A stretch of DNA of 64,000 bases from Paracoccus aerodenitrificans (GCF_027913215.1 NZ_CP115784.1:2604001-2668000), one strand, 5' to 3'. Counted from the stretch's first letter, positions 44,104 through 53,360 are shown. Made by a program: numbers and translations. Notes: generated from the sequence alone by a model not told the origin.

Positions 44104-46482
44104 ATGCTCATTCGCATTCTGAGTCTGCTGTTCCTGCTTGCCGGTGCCGTTCTTCTGGCCGGCGGCGGCTGGCTGATCTATCTTGACGGCAGCCCGTATT
44201 ATCTTGTGGCCGGTATCGGCTTTTTCCTGACGGGTCTGGTGCTGTGGCGCAGGCGCGCCTCGGCTTACGGCATTTATGCAATCACCCTGGCATTCACGCT
44301 CGGCTGGGCATTATGGGAGGTCGGCTTCGACTGGTGGCAACTTGCCCCGCGCGGCGGCGTTCCGGTCCTGCTTGGCCTGCTGCTTCTTCTGCCGCCCCTG
44401 CGCCGCGGCTTTGCGGGGCCCGCAGTCCCGGTCGGGCGCGGCCTTCTGGGTTTCGTCACCGTGGCGGCCATCGGTGTTGCGGTCTATTCCATGTTTCAGG
44501 ACCCGTCCGCCTTGCATGGCGAACTGACCAAAAGCATCGCTCAGCCGCTCCAGGAAAACGGGGTGAATACCGGAAATGAGGCAGGCGACGGAGAGTGGCA
44601 TCAATATGGCCGGACCAGTTTCGGCCAGCGTTGGTCCCCCCTGGATCAGGTGACACCGGAGAATGTCGCCGATCTTCAGCTTGCCTGGCAATATCAGACC
44701 GGCGATGTGAAGCGCCCTGACGACGTCAGCGAGACCACCTATCAGGTGACACCGATCAAGGTCGGCGACAGTCTTTATGTGTGTACGCCGCACAACCTTG
44801 CCATATCGCTGGACGCGACCACCGGCGAAGAGAACTGGCGCTACGATGCCAATTCGGGGATGAACCCGGATCGCCAGCACCAGACCTGCCGCGGTGTGAC
44901 TTGGTGGGAGACCCCGGCGGCTCCGCCCGCAGACGCAACTCCGCAACAGGTCGAACTGCATAACCGTGCACTGGCGGAATGCCCGCGCCGGGTCTATATG
45001 CCGACCGCTGATGCACGGCTGATCGCGCTGAATGCCGACACCGGAGAGCTTTGCAGCTTCTTCGCCGATGGAGGTGAGCTGCATCTGGAAAACGGGATGG
45101 AGTATAATCCAGCCGGTTACTACTATTCGACCTCGCCGCCTGTGGCCACCGATGGAAAGCTGATCATCGGCGGGGCCGTGAACGACAATTTCTCGACCCG
45201 TGAACAATCCGGCGTGATCCGCGCCTTCGATATCAACAGCGGAGAGCTGATCTGGAATTGGGATAGCGGCAATCCGGATGAAACCGCGCCGATCGATGTC
45301 GCGGCGGGCGAGACTTACACCACCAACTCGCCGAATAGCTGGTCGGTGTTCAGCTACGATGAAACTCTTGGACTGGTCTATATCCCGATGGGGAACCGGG
45401 TTCCCGATCAGCTTGGCATGAATCGCAGCCCCGAGGTCGAGCGGTATTCCTCCTCGGTCGTCGCTCTGGATATCCGCACGGGCCGGCTTCGCTGGGTGCG
45501 CCAGATGGTCCATCACGACCTGTGGGATATGGATGCGCCCGCACAGCCTGTACTGGTCGATCTGACCCGCAATGGCGAGATCGTCCCCGCGCTTGTCGCG
45601 CCGACCAAGCAGGGCGATATGTGGGTGCTGGACCGCCGCACCGGCGTCCCGCTTTCACCGCGCGAGGAACTGCCTGCTCCGGGCGGAGCCATCCCCGAAG
45701 ATTTCACCTCTCCCACCCAGCCGATCAGCAAGCTGACCTACAGGCCCGACACACTGCGCGGCAGGGATATGTGGGGCGTGACGATGTTCGACCAGCTTTC
45801 CTGCCGGATCAAGCTGCACAGCCTGAACTATGAAGGCCAGTACACGCCTCCGTCACTGAACGGGACCATCGTCTATCCGGGCAATTTCGGAACCTTCAAC
45901 TGGGGTTCGGTCGCGGTCGATCCCGAGCGTCAGGTGATGTTCGGAATGCCGACCTATCTTCCTTTCACCGCACGGCTTGTCCCAGCAGAAGACATCCCCC
46001 CGAAAGGCGAGGATGAAACCGCCAGCGAGCAGGGTCTGAACCGGAATGAAGGAGCCGATTACGGCGTCTTCATGGGACCGTTCCTGTCGGCGCTCGGCGT
46101 CCCCTGCACGGCTCCGCCCTGGGGCTTCGTGTCGGGTGCCGATCTGCGTAGCGAGAGCATCGTCTACAAACTGAAGAATGGCACTGTCGAGGATATGACC
46201 CCGCTGCCACTGAAGATCAAACTGGGTGTGCCCGGCATCGGAGGCCCGATGACGACACGTTCGGGACTGGCATTCCTCGGCGCGGCGATTGACAACTATG
46301 TCCGTGCCTATGACCTGACAACGGGCGAACAGCTTTGGGAAGCCCGCCTGCCCGCCGGTGGCCAGTCAACGCCGATGACCTATTCGGTAGATGGCAAGCA
46401 ATATGTCGTCATCGTCGCAGGCGGTCATGGATCAATCGGGACGAAACCGGGGGATTATATCATGGCATACGCTCTGCCCTGA
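44104..46482 (+). CDS. Membrane-bound PQQ-dependent glucose/quinate-type dehydrogenase
   Basis: A 792-residue quinoprotein. Residues 1-135 hold five predicted membrane helices; the remainder is a periplasmic beta-propeller starting near GEWHQYGRTSFGQRWSPLDQ. The HQTCRGV segment carries the His and HHDLWDMDAPAQPVLVDL the catalytic Asp of E. coli-type glucose dehydrogenase. It oxidises a sugar or polyol in the periplasm and passes electrons to ubiquinone. Glucose, quinate and shikimate enzymes look alike, so the substrate is left open. No PQQ synthesis genes are in the window. A strong terminator follows. Confidence 0.9.
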   Translation: MLIRILSLLFLLAGAVLLAGGGWLIYLDGSPYYLVAGIGFFLTGLVLWRRRASAYGIYAITLAFTLGWALWEVGFDWWQLAPRGGVPVLLGLLLLLPPLRRGFAGPAVPVGRGLLGFVTVAAIGVAVYSMFQDPSALHGELTKSIAQPLQENGVNTGNEAGDGEWHQYGRTSFGQRWSPLDQVTPENVADLQLAWQYQTGDVKRPDDVSETTYQVTPIKVGDSLYVCTPHNLAISLDATTGEENWRYDANSGMNPDRQHQTCRGVTWWETPAAPPADATPQQVELHNRALAECPRRVYMPTADARLIALNADTGELCSFFADGGELHLENGMEYNPAGYYYSTSPPVATDGKLIIGGAVNDNFSTREQSGVIRAFDINSGELIWNWDSGNPDETAPIDVAAGETYTTNSPNSWSVFSYDETLGLVYIPMGNRVPDQLGMNRSPEVERYSSSVVALDIRTGRLRWVRQMVHHDLWDMDAPAQPVLVDLTRNGEIVPALVAPTKQGDMWVLDRRTGVPLSPREELPAPGGAIPEDFTSPTQPISKLTYRPDTLRGRDMWGVTMFDQLSCRIKLHSLNYEGQYTPPSLNGTIVYPGNFGTFNWGSVAVDPERQVMFGMPTYLPFTARLVPAEDIPPKGEDETASEQGLNRNEGADYGVFMGPFLSALGVPCTAPPWGFVSGADLRSESIVYKLKNGTVEDMTPLPLKIKLGVPGIGGPMTTRSGLAFLGAAIDNYVRAYDLTTGEQLWEARLPAGGQSTPMTYSVDGKQYVVIVAGGHGSIGTKPGDYIMAYALP

Positions 46483-46498
46483 ATTTCTACGCCTGGTC

Positions 46499-46537
46499 CC
46501 AAAACAGCGCCCGCATTTGTGGCGGGCGCTGTTTTGG
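46499..46537 (+). terminator. Strong terminator after the PQQ dehydrogenase gene
   Basis: A perfect 16-base stem (CCAAAACAGCGCCCGC with its complement, 46499-46514 and 46522-46537) and a 7-base loop, followed by TAGATTTTA. It is 16 bases after the stop codon. Confidence 0.85.
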
Positions 46538-46686
46538 TAGATTTTAGATAAGACCATACCCGAAATTTATTTGAATTTGATCGTTATCATCACTGCGCGA
46601 AGATCCAGACGCCGTAAAATTTGTTTATACTACCGAACTATCGTAAAATCTGGTCGGATATGCTGCCCGACGAACAAGGCAGGTAC

Positions 46687-46717
46687 CCCGCCCGTAAAAC
46701 CAAGTGTCACGGGCGGG
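46687..46717. terminator. Hairpin after the DASS transporter gene
   Basis: A 9-base perfect stem CCCGCCCGT/ACGGGCGGG with a 13-base loop lies 12 bases beyond the end of the minus-strand transporter gene. It probably ends that transcript. Confidence 0.6.
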
Positions 46718-46729
46718 ACGATTTAGGTA

Positions 46730-48235
46730 TCAGCGGCCGAACACTATCGGGACCAGTGACATCACCATACTCATTGTCACCAGCAGCGCGACGATGTTCA
46801 GGACAACACCGGCACGCGACATCTGCCTGATCGAGACCTCACCAGAGCCGAATGCCACCGCGTTGGAAGGTGTCGCCACCGGCAGCATGAAGGCAGAGCA
46901 GACTGCGAAGGTCATCACCACAGTCATCACGAGAGGGTCTATCCCGACTCCGATCGCGACAGACCCCATGATCGGGAAAAACGCGGCGGCGGTGGCGGTG
47001 TTGCTGGTCAGCTCGGTCAGGATCAGACCAACTGCAGCCGCAGCGGCGAGGATCCAGAAATCCGGCAGATCCGCCAGACCCGCGACCTGATTGCCGATCC
47101 AAGCCGACAGCCCGGTCGAGGTAAAGGCGCCCGACAGGCTCAGCCCGCCGCCAAACAGGATCAGAAGACCCCACGGGATATCGCGGGCTGCCTCCCAGGG
47201 CAAAAGCGCCAGCGGACGACCCTTCGCCGTCTTTTCACCCGACGGAACAAGGAAGCAGGCAATAGCAGCAGCCATCGCCACCTGCGAATCCGAGATCCCC
47301 TTCAGCCACGGCATGGCAGACGCGACGGCCTGGTTTCTGGCAATCAGCGGGACCACAACCCAGAAGAAGATCGCGGCCAGAAAGATTGCCGAGACCCGCT
47401 TTTCGGGTGCGCTCATCGGGCCGAGCGCACGATATTCGCTGTGGATCAGCTCCTGCCCGCCCGGCAACTCGCGCATACTGCTTCGAAAGACCAGCTTCGT
47501 GAGGACAAGCCACGTCACGACCAGCATGATAATCGCGAAGGGCACGCCTATCAGCATCCATTGGCCGAAGCCCATCTCATAAATATCCTGCTCCAGCAGA
47601 TAAGCCTTCATCAGCGCGGTCGGCGGTTGCCCGACAAGCGTTGCGACCGATCCGATGGTCACGCCATAGGCGATGCCAAGCAGCATCGCGGCGGAAAAAT
47701 TTTCGTCCGCCCCTGCCCCTTCAACATTGCGCACCAGCTTGATGATCGACACCCCGATGGGAACCATGATCACCGCGGTCGCCGTGTTCGAGATCCAGGC
47801 GGAGATGAACGCCGAAGCCAGCATGATCCCCAATACCATGCGGTCAGGCCGCGTACCTACGGCCTGAACCGTGGTCAAAGCGACGCGGCGATGCAGGTTG
47901 CTGCGCTCGGTCGCAAGGCCCAGAATCACTCCGCCCATCACCAGAAACACGACAGGATTTGCATATGGTGCGGCAGACTCGGCAAAGCTGCCGATGCCTA
48001 GCAGCGGGAACAGCACCAGAGGCAACAGAGAGGTGACCGGGATCGGCGCCGCCTCGGTCATCCACCAGATCGCCATCCACAAGGCGCAGCCCGCTGCTGC
48101 ACGCCCCGTGAAGCCAAGGCTGTCCGGCAGCAGCCAGATCGCCAGCACAGCAAGAACAGGTCCAAGCGCCATCAGCGAATAGCTGACCGCCGCGTTTTCA
48201 TCCGGGCCCAACGCGGGGCTTTCCGATTGGCTCAT
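46730..48235 (-). CDS. DASS/SLC13-family anion:Na+ symporter
   Basis: A 501-residue membrane protein with about 11-12 helices. The two family SNT motifs are present as SNTATAVIMVPIG and SNTATAAAFFPIM, the Na+ and carboxylate sites of DASS transporters. IWWMTEAAPIPVTSLLPLVL is also characteristic. It likely imports di- or tricarboxylates or related organic acids. GGAGGAAA precedes the ATG at 48235. It is divergent from the ring-cleavage gene, suggesting shared regulation. Confidence 0.9.
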   Translation of the reverse strand: MSQSESPALGPDENAAVSYSLMALGPVLAVLAIWLLPDSLGFTGRAAAGCALWMAIWWMTEAAPIPVTSLLPLVLFPLLGIGSFAESAAPYANPVVFLVMGGVILGLATERSNLHRRVALTTVQAVGTRPDRMVLGIMLASAFISAWISNTATAVIMVPIGVSIIKLVRNVEGAGADENFSAAMLLGIAYGVTIGSVATLVGQPPTALMKAYLLEQDIYEMGFGQWMLIGVPFAIIMLVVTWLVLTKLVFRSSMRELPGGQELIHSEYRALGPMSAPEKRVSAIFLAAIFFWVVVPLIARNQAVASAMPWLKGISDSQVAMAAAIACFLVPSGEKTAKGRPLALLPWEAARDIPWGLLILFGGGLSLSGAFTSTGLSAWIGNQVAGLADLPDFWILAAAAAVGLILTELTSNTATAAAFFPIMGSVAIGVGIDPLVMTVVMTFAVCSAFMLPVATPSNAVAFGSGEVSIRQMSRAGVVLNIVALLVTMSMVMSLVPIVFGR

Positions 48236-48292
48236 GTGAATTTTCCTCCGTCCATCGCGGCAAGAGTGCCGAAATACTCGACGGCTTATGGC

Positions 48293-48314
48293 ATGGCCCA
48301 TGCAACCGGGCCAT
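48293..48314. promoter_or_regulatory. Inverted repeat in the divergent promoter region
   Basis: ATGGCCC at 48293-48299 and GGGCCAT at 48308-48314 form a perfect 7-base inverted repeat with an 8-base spacer. It lies 58 bases upstream of the transporter start. Confidence 0.4.
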
Positions 48315-48322
48315 TTCACCCA

Positions 48323-48340
48323 GGGTATCAGGCGATACCC
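48323..48340. promoter_or_regulatory. 18-base palindrome, candidate operator of the ring-cleavage cluster
   Basis: GGGTATC-AGGC-GATACCC is a perfect 7+4+7 inverted repeat in the 181-base gap between the transporter and dioxygenase genes. The LysR-type regulator encoded downstream is the natural candidate to bind here. Confidence 0.55.
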
Positions 48341-48416
48341 CAGGCACACTTCCTCAGCGCCCGCCGGGATGACTATCTTCAGCACATCCACCCACGCTCA
48401 TCGAAGGAGGAGTAAG

Positions 48417-49289
48417 ATGCGCAACGTTACCACCGAGAATGTCACGGATGTCGTGATTGACGCTCTTGGCAAACACGGCGAAGTCACGCCCCGCAACCGT
48501 GAAATCCTGACCGCACTGATCCGTCATCTGCACGATTTTGCCCGCGAGGTGAAATTACAGCATGGCGAGTTTCTGTATGGCTGCGACTTTCTGGCTCGTG
48601 CGGGGCAGTTGAGCGATGACAAGCGGCAGGAATTTATCCTGCTTGGCGATATTCTCGGCTTCGAGGTGCTCGTCGATATGCTGACACACCCCGCCGATGG
48701 TACGGCCAGTGAATCGACCGTATTGGGGCCGTTCTATCGTGAGAACCCTCCGGTCCTGCCGAAAGGCGCTTCGATCGTACAGAAACATTTCGACAATGAA
48801 GAAACCATCTATTTCGAGGGCTATGTCCGCGACAAGGACGGCAACTCGCTGAAAGATGTGATCGTCGATGTCTGGGAGGATGCGCCGAACGGACTCTATG
48901 AAAACCATGATCCCGATCAGCCCGACTACAATCTGCGCGGACGGCTGAAGACTGACGAAAACGGGCACTATGCCTTTAACGCCGTGCGCCCTGTCGCCTA
49001 CCCTATCCCCGACGACCACACCGCCGGAGAGTTGATCCGGGCAATGGGCCATCATCCGATGCGACCGAGCCACATGCATTTCATGATCCAGAAGGATGGC
49101 TATCGCCGTCTGATCAGCCAGGTATTCGACTCACGCGATGAATATCTGGACAATGATTCCGTCTTCGCGGTGAAGGAAAGCCTGATCGGTCAGTACAAGC
49201 CTGCTCCAAAGGAAATGGGCGTCGACCTTCATATCGAGTTCGACTTTGTGCTGACCGAAGATGAAACGGCCCGGCTTGCTGCCGAATAA
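48417..49289 (+). CDS. Intradiol ring-cleavage dioxygenase (hydroxyquinol/catechol 1,2-dioxygenase)
   Basis: A 290-residue non-haem Fe(III) dioxygenase with the N-terminal helical dimerisation domain (1-100) and the catalytic beta-sandwich. The iron ligands fit Tyr161 (NGLYEN), Tyr195 (PVAYPIP), His219 and His221 (RPSHMHF). The run YPIPDDHTAGELIRAMGHHP resembles hydroxyquinol 1,2-dioxygenases more than catechol enzymes. It opens a catechol or hydroxyquinol ring to a (hydroxy)muconate. GAAGGAGGAG gives a strong ribosome site at 48417. A muconate-cycloisomerase-family gene follows two genes later. Confidence 0.88.
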   Translation: MRNVTTENVTDVVIDALGKHGEVTPRNREILTALIRHLHDFAREVKLQHGEFLYGCDFLARAGQLSDDKRQEFILLGDILGFEVLVDMLTHPADGTASESTVLGPFYRENPPVLPKGASIVQKHFDNEETIYFEGYVRDKDGNSLKDVIVDVWEDAPNGLYENHDPDQPDYNLRGRLKTDENGHYAFNAVRPVAYPIPDDHTAGELIRAMGHHPMRPSHMHFMIQKDGYRRLISQVFDSRDEYLDNDSVFAVKESLIGQYKPAPKEMGVDLHIEFDFVLTEDETARLAAE

Positions 49290-49295
49290 AAACCT

Positions 49296-49321
49296 GCGGC
49301 GCGGGCTTGTTCCCGCGCCGC
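49296..49321 (+). promoter_or_regulatory. Intercistronic hairpin between dioxygenase and GST genes
   Basis: A perfect 10-base GC-rich stem, GCGGCGCGGG/CCCGCGCCGC with a 6-base loop, fills most of the 52-base gap. It could partly terminate the transcript or stabilise the dioxygenase message. Confidence 0.55.
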
Positions 49322-49341
49322 GAAGCTGAGAAGGACATATC

Positions 49342-49980
49342 ATGCCGATACTCCACTGGTCCCCGAGATCGCCCTTCGTGCGCAAGGCAATGGTCGCGAT
49401 CCACGAGAAGGGTCTGGCCGATCAGATCGAGATCCGGCGTACTCCGGTCGATCCTCTGATTCCGCTGGAACCATTCATGGCGCTCAATCCGCTCAGCAAG
49501 ATCCCGACGCTGGAACGCGAAGATGCGCCACCCATCTTCGATTCCCGCGTTATCATGGAATGGGCCGATACGGTCGGTACGGCTGGCCCGAAACTGTTCC
49601 CGGACGATCCCGAACAGAGATGGCGCGTCCTTTCGCTTGAGGCGATGGGCGACGGTCTTCTGGATCACGCACTGCCCTGGCTTGTCGAGACTCGGATGCG
49701 GCCCGAGGAATATCGCTATGACAAGCAGATCGACGTCTATCGCCGCAAGCTTTACAGCCTGTCCGACTGGCTGGAGCCACGCATTGATGAGATCGCCAGT
49801 GGCGGTTTCAACGCCGGCCAGATCGCGCTTGCCGTCGCCTATTCCTATATGGATTTCCGCTTTGCAGGTGAAAACTGGCGCAAGGGGCGCCCTGCCCTGA
49901 CCGCATGGCACGAACAGGTCTCACAACGGGCTTCGATGCAAGCGACCGCCTTCCGTGACGACCCGCGCCCCGACGCCTGA
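49342..49980 (+). CDS. Glutathione S-transferase family protein
   Basis: A 212-residue GST. The thioredoxin-like N-terminal domain begins ILHWSPRSPFVRKAMVAIHE, with a Ser in the catalytic-loop region. NPLSKIPTLE is the cis-proline loop and FDSRVIMEW holds the glutathione gamma-glutamyl contact (usually ES/DS). The C-terminal helical domain includes GQIALAVAYSYMDFRF. Within a ring-cleavage operon it may isomerise or detoxify a pathway intermediate with glutathione (inference). Confidence 0.85.
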   Translation: MPILHWSPRSPFVRKAMVAIHEKGLADQIEIRRTPVDPLIPLEPFMALNPLSKIPTLEREDAPPIFDSRVIMEWADTVGTAGPKLFPDDPEQRWRVLSLEAMGDGLLDHALPWLVETRMRPEEYRYDKQIDVYRRKLYSLSDWLEPRIDEIASGGFNAGQIALAVAYSYMDFRFAGENWRKGRPALTAWHEQVSQRASMQATAFRDDPRPDA

Positions 49981-49999
49981 ATTTCAAGGATAACCCGCA

Positions 50000-51103
50000 A
50001 TGAAGATCACCCGCATAGACGCGATCCCCTTTTCGATCCCGTACAGCAAGCCTCTGAAATTCGCGTCGGGTGAGGTTCATTCTGCCGATCATATCCTCAT
50101 CCGCATCCACAGCGAGGATGGACTGATCGGCACCGCAGAAGCGCCGCCCCGGCCCTTCACCTATGGCGAAACGCAGGTCGGTATCAAAGCACTGGTCGAA
50201 GGCATATTTGCCGAACAGATTCTGGGCCACAGCATTTTCGAGCGCGAGAAAATACACGCCCTCCTGAACCGGACGGTAGGCAATCCGTGCGCCAAAGGTG
50301 CGGTAGATATCGCCATATGGGATCTGATCGGCAAAGTGCTGAACCAGCCGGTCAGCAGGCTTTTGGGCGGCTATACGGATCGGTTGCGTGTCAGCCATAT
50401 GATCGGTTTCGACGAGCCCGCCAAGATGGTCGAAGTGGCTGAACGTTGTATCGAGGAATTCGGCATCACCACCTTCAAGGTCAAGGTCGGTCGTCGCCCT
50501 TTCCAGTTGGATGTCGATGTCTGCCGCGCATTACGCGAACATTTCGGTGACAGGATCGAGATGTATATCGACGGCAATCGCGGATGGACCGCTTCGGAAG
50601 CCGCGAGAGCCATGCGGGCCATGTCCGATCTGGATTTGCTCTTCGCGGAAGAACTGAACCCCGCAGATGAGGTCATGGGACGACGCTGGCTGGTCAGCCA
50701 AAGCCCGATTCCCAGCTTCGCCGACGAATCCGCACCGACCCCCGCCCATGCTGTACGCGAATTGCTGGACGGCGGTGCCACGGCGATTGCCATCAAGACG
50801 GCACGAACTGGCTTTACCTATTCGCAGCGTGTCCTGTTCCTGTCGGAATCGCTTGGTGTCGAAAACTATATCGGCAATCAGATCGACGGTCAGGTCGGCA
50901 CGATGGCCTCACTGGTCTTCGGGACGGCCTATCGGGCAACCGCTTCTCGCGCGGCCGAGTTGTCTAATTATCTCGATATGGCCGATGACCTGCTGACCGA
51001 TCCGCTCACCATCTCGGGCGGCGAAATGAAACTGCGCGACCTGCCCGGCACCGGCGTTCTCATCGACGAGGACAAGCTGCGCCACTATCGCACCGACATC
51101 TAG
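50000..51103 (+). CDS. Muconate cycloisomerase-family enzyme (enolase superfamily)
   Basis: A 367-residue enolase-superfamily protein of the muconate-lactonizing subgroup. Catalytic residues are visible: Lys160/Lys162 in TTFKVKVG, metal ligands Asp191 (YIDGNRGW), Glu217 (FAEEL) and Asp242 (FADES), and Lys266 (AIAIKTART). It would lactonise cis,cis-muconate made by the nearby dioxygenase. Dipeptide epimerases share these residues, so the assignment leans on context. It is 19 bases after the GST gene. Confidence 0.85.
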   Translation: MKITRIDAIPFSIPYSKPLKFASGEVHSADHILIRIHSEDGLIGTAEAPPRPFTYGETQVGIKALVEGIFAEQILGHSIFEREKIHALLNRTVGNPCAKGAVDIAIWDLIGKVLNQPVSRLLGGYTDRLRVSHMIGFDEPAKMVEVAERCIEEFGITTFKVKVGRRPFQLDVDVCRALREHFGDRIEMYIDGNRGWTASEAARAMRAMSDLDLLFAEELNPADEVMGRRWLVSQSPIPSFADESAPTPAHAVRELLDGGATAIAIKTARTGFTYSQRVLFLSESLGVENYIGNQIDGQVGTMASLVFGTAYRATASRAAELSNYLDMADDLLTDPLTISGGEMKLRDLPGTGVLIDEDKLRHYRTDI

Positions 51104-51154
51104 GCCAATTGCACTTTCCCGGTCCCGATGTTTCTGTGCATCGGGGGTACGGAA

Positions 51155-52045
51155 ATGAACTTTCGACAATTGACCTATTTCATGGCCGTGGCAGAAGAAC
51201 TGCATTTCGGTCGCGCCGCTGAAAGGCTTGGCGTCGCCCAACCGCCCCTGAGCCGCCAGATCAAGCAACTGGAAGACGAACTCGACACGCTTCTGTTTCA
51301 TCGCGGTCGCAGCGGCGTCACCCTGACGCAGGCTGGAAAGCGGCTGTTCGAACGCGGAACCGAGATCCTGTCATTGATGGATGACAGCAAGCGTGAAATC
51401 CGCCGCATCGGACAGGGAATGCAGGGTCGGCTGCGCCTTGGATATGTGGGATCGGCGGTCTACGGCGTCCTGCCAACCATCGTAAAATCCTATCGCGCAG
51501 CAAATCCCAAAGTCTTCCTCAGCTTCTCGCCGATGAATAATGCCGGGCTGCAGCAGGCTCTGATCCGGCGAGAAATCGACATTGCCATCGCACGCCCGCG
51601 TCTGATCGACAAGGAAATCACCTCACGTCCGCTTGGCGATGAGCCACTGATCCTTGCGGCACCAGATACGATGTTTCCGGGCAGCACAGCGATAGACTGT
51701 CATGATATCGCCGATCAGGTGCTGGTACTTTATCCCGAATATCCGCGCCCCAGCTTTGCCGATGTCGTCTTGCAGGCGCTTGCGACGCAAGGGCTGACCG
51801 ATCCAAAGCGGATATTCACAATGGATGTCAGCACGTCCCTTGGCCTTGTCTCGGTAGGCGAAGGCGTGGCAATCGTGCCTGCCTCCGTGGGGTCGGGAAC
51901 ACGCAACGGCATCCGCTTCCATCCATTCGCCAGCAATATAGGCACAACCGGTCTTTCAGTCAGCCACCGCATCGACGATCAGAGTGTGCATGTGAACGGC
52001 TTTGTCGACGTCGCCCGGATGGTCGCACGACGATCACTGAGTTGA
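51155..52045 (+). CDS. LysR-type transcriptional regulator
   Basis: A 296-residue LysR protein. The N-terminal helix-turn-helix reads MNFRQLTYFMAVAEELHFGR and AAERLGVAQPPLSRQIKQLE. The effector domain starts near residue 90 (QGRLRLGYVGSAVYGVLP). The sequence resembles CatR/BenM-type activators that sense muconate. It is co-directional with the cluster rather than divergent. A 7-base stem CCCGATG/CATCGGG at 51124-51145 lies just upstream of its start. Confidence 0.9.
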   Translation: MNFRQLTYFMAVAEELHFGRAAERLGVAQPPLSRQIKQLEDELDTLLFHRGRSGVTLTQAGKRLFERGTEILSLMDDSKREIRRIGQGMQGRLRLGYVGSAVYGVLPTIVKSYRAANPKVFLSFSPMNNAGLQQALIRREIDIAIARPRLIDKEITSRPLGDEPLILAAPDTMFPGSTAIDCHDIADQVLVLYPEYPRPSFADVVLQALATQGLTDPKRIFTMDVSTSLGLVSVGEGVAIVPASVGSGTRNGIRFHPFASNIGTTGLSVSHRIDDQSVHVNGFVDVARMVARRSLS

Positions 52046-52129
52046 GCTTGTCAGGAAAACGCCGATCCCGGTATTTTCTGGTTGGTCGAATCCGCGTCCG
52101 CTCGTTGAATATGGAATTGTCTAAGCTTA

Positions 52130-52970
52130 GGGTCAGGACTCGTTCTCGATCATAACCAGAAGATGACGGTCGCGGCGAGCAGGACTGCAGAGAAGAAGGT
52201 CTCGGGGCAACGGTCGTATCGGGTGGCGACGCGCCTCCAATCCTTGAGTCGGCCGAACATGATTTCGATGCGGTTGCGGCGTTTGTAGCGCCGCTTGTCG
52301 TATTTGACGGGTTTCTTGCGCGACTTCCGACCCGGGATGCAAACCTTTATCCCCTTGTTTTTCAAGGCATCTCTGAACCAGTCGGCATCATAGCCCCGAT
52401 CGGCCAGCAGCCAATCCGCCTCCGGCAGGCTGTTCAGAAGTGCCGCTGCCCCGGTGTAATCACTGACTTGTCCGGCGGACATGAAGAACCCTATCGGGCG
52501 GCCCTTCGCGTCGGTGACGGCGTGCAGTTTCGTGTTCATGCCGCCTTTCGTTCGCCCGATCTGGCGCCCGCGCCCCTTTTTTTGATCCGCAGGCTCGAGG
52601 CCGTGCGGTGCGCTTTCAGATAGGTCGCGTCGATCATGATCGTCTTATGTTCGGCGCTCTCGGCGGCGAGGCCCACCATGAGCCGGGCGAAGGTCCCGTT
52701 CTCGCTCCAGCGCTTCCAGCGGTTGTAGAGCGTCTTGGCGGGGCCGTAGTCCGTCGGCGCGTCGCACCATCGCAAGCCATTACGATTGATGAATATTATG
52801 CCGCTCAGCACACGCCGGTCGTCAACGCGTGGCTTGCCGTGGGATTTCGGGAAATAGGGTTTCAGACGCTCCATCTGCGCGTCAGTCAGCCAGAAAAGGT
52901 TGCTCATAAATCAGGTCTCCTTGCAGAGCCTGAATCACGCAAACAGCCCGAAATCAATGGGTCTGGAGCC
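52130..52970 (-). mobile_element. IS5-family (IS427-like) insertion sequence, copy 2, 841 bp
   Basis: It has the same length and orientation as the copy at 12479-13319, with about ten base differences. It begins GGGTCAGGACTC and ends GTCTGGAGCC, with TA on both sides. The rejoined target would read AAGCT-TA-GCTT, a near-palindrome. It marks the left border of the glycan-modification block. Confidence 0.9.
52150..52907 (-). CDS. IS5/IS427-type transposase made by -1 frameshift (copy 2)
   Basis: Two frames (52907-52536 and onward to 52150) join by a -1 slip at the run AAAAAAAGGGG. Copy 1 has AAAAAAGGGGG at this place, so here the slippery run holds one more A and one less G, with total length kept. 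All DDE residues are present. Protein differences from copy 1 include TLYNRW for TLDNRW, FARLMV for FARIMV and FSAVLL for FSAILL. Confidence 0.87.
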
Positions 52971-53360
52971 TAGCTTCGGACATCTCTCTCTAGCCTATCA
53001 CCTTCAATCAACGAGAAGCAATTGTGATCGGTGTTTTTCTTGGTGAACCCTGCAATCGAGCGTCTTTGCGAATACCTACCCCAAACCGCCGAAGTCGAGA
53101 GTGACTCACAATCACGCTGGCACGAAGGTAGAGATCTTTCGAGATGAATTCCAACACCTGGTAATACAAGTATTTCGAAGGCATCTCTCGTCTGGCAACA
53201 GCCCATCCACCGCGTGACATAAGTGGCCAACGCGCTTTTCGAAAAGTTACCGAGTTTGACATATAAGGGTCCGCTACGATATTGCGTCTGCATAATTGCT
53301 TTAGCAAAAGCAGAAGAGTTTACCGGACGCTTCGCGTCACTTTGGCAGCTAGGTCAGACG
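52971..53360. other. Intergenic region at the IS/glycan-block junction
   Basis: About 390 bases between IS copy 2 and the first glycosyltransferase of the block. Minus-strand frames of about 100 residues exist but show no recognisable family, no ribosome site and odd composition, so they are not called. The segment is noticeably more A+T rich than the genes to its left and likely contains the promoter of the plus-strand block. Confidence 0.4.

Noticed and set aside
48288..48416. N-terminal extension of the dioxygenase by 43 codons
   Set aside because: GAAGGAGGAG directly before ATG 48417 and the family's usual N-terminus show that 48417 is the start; the extension crosses the candidate operators.
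12479..52970. Composite transposon formed by the two IS copies
   Set aside because: The interval is about 39 kb and contains ordinary core-like operons, and the copies show different flanks with their own TA repeats. Independent insertions explain this more simply.
53008..53307. Minus-strand frames of about 100 codons beside IS copy 2
   Set aside because: No ribosome site, no known domain and overlap among themselves. They might be the tail of a gene lost at the IS junction, but nothing supports that directly.
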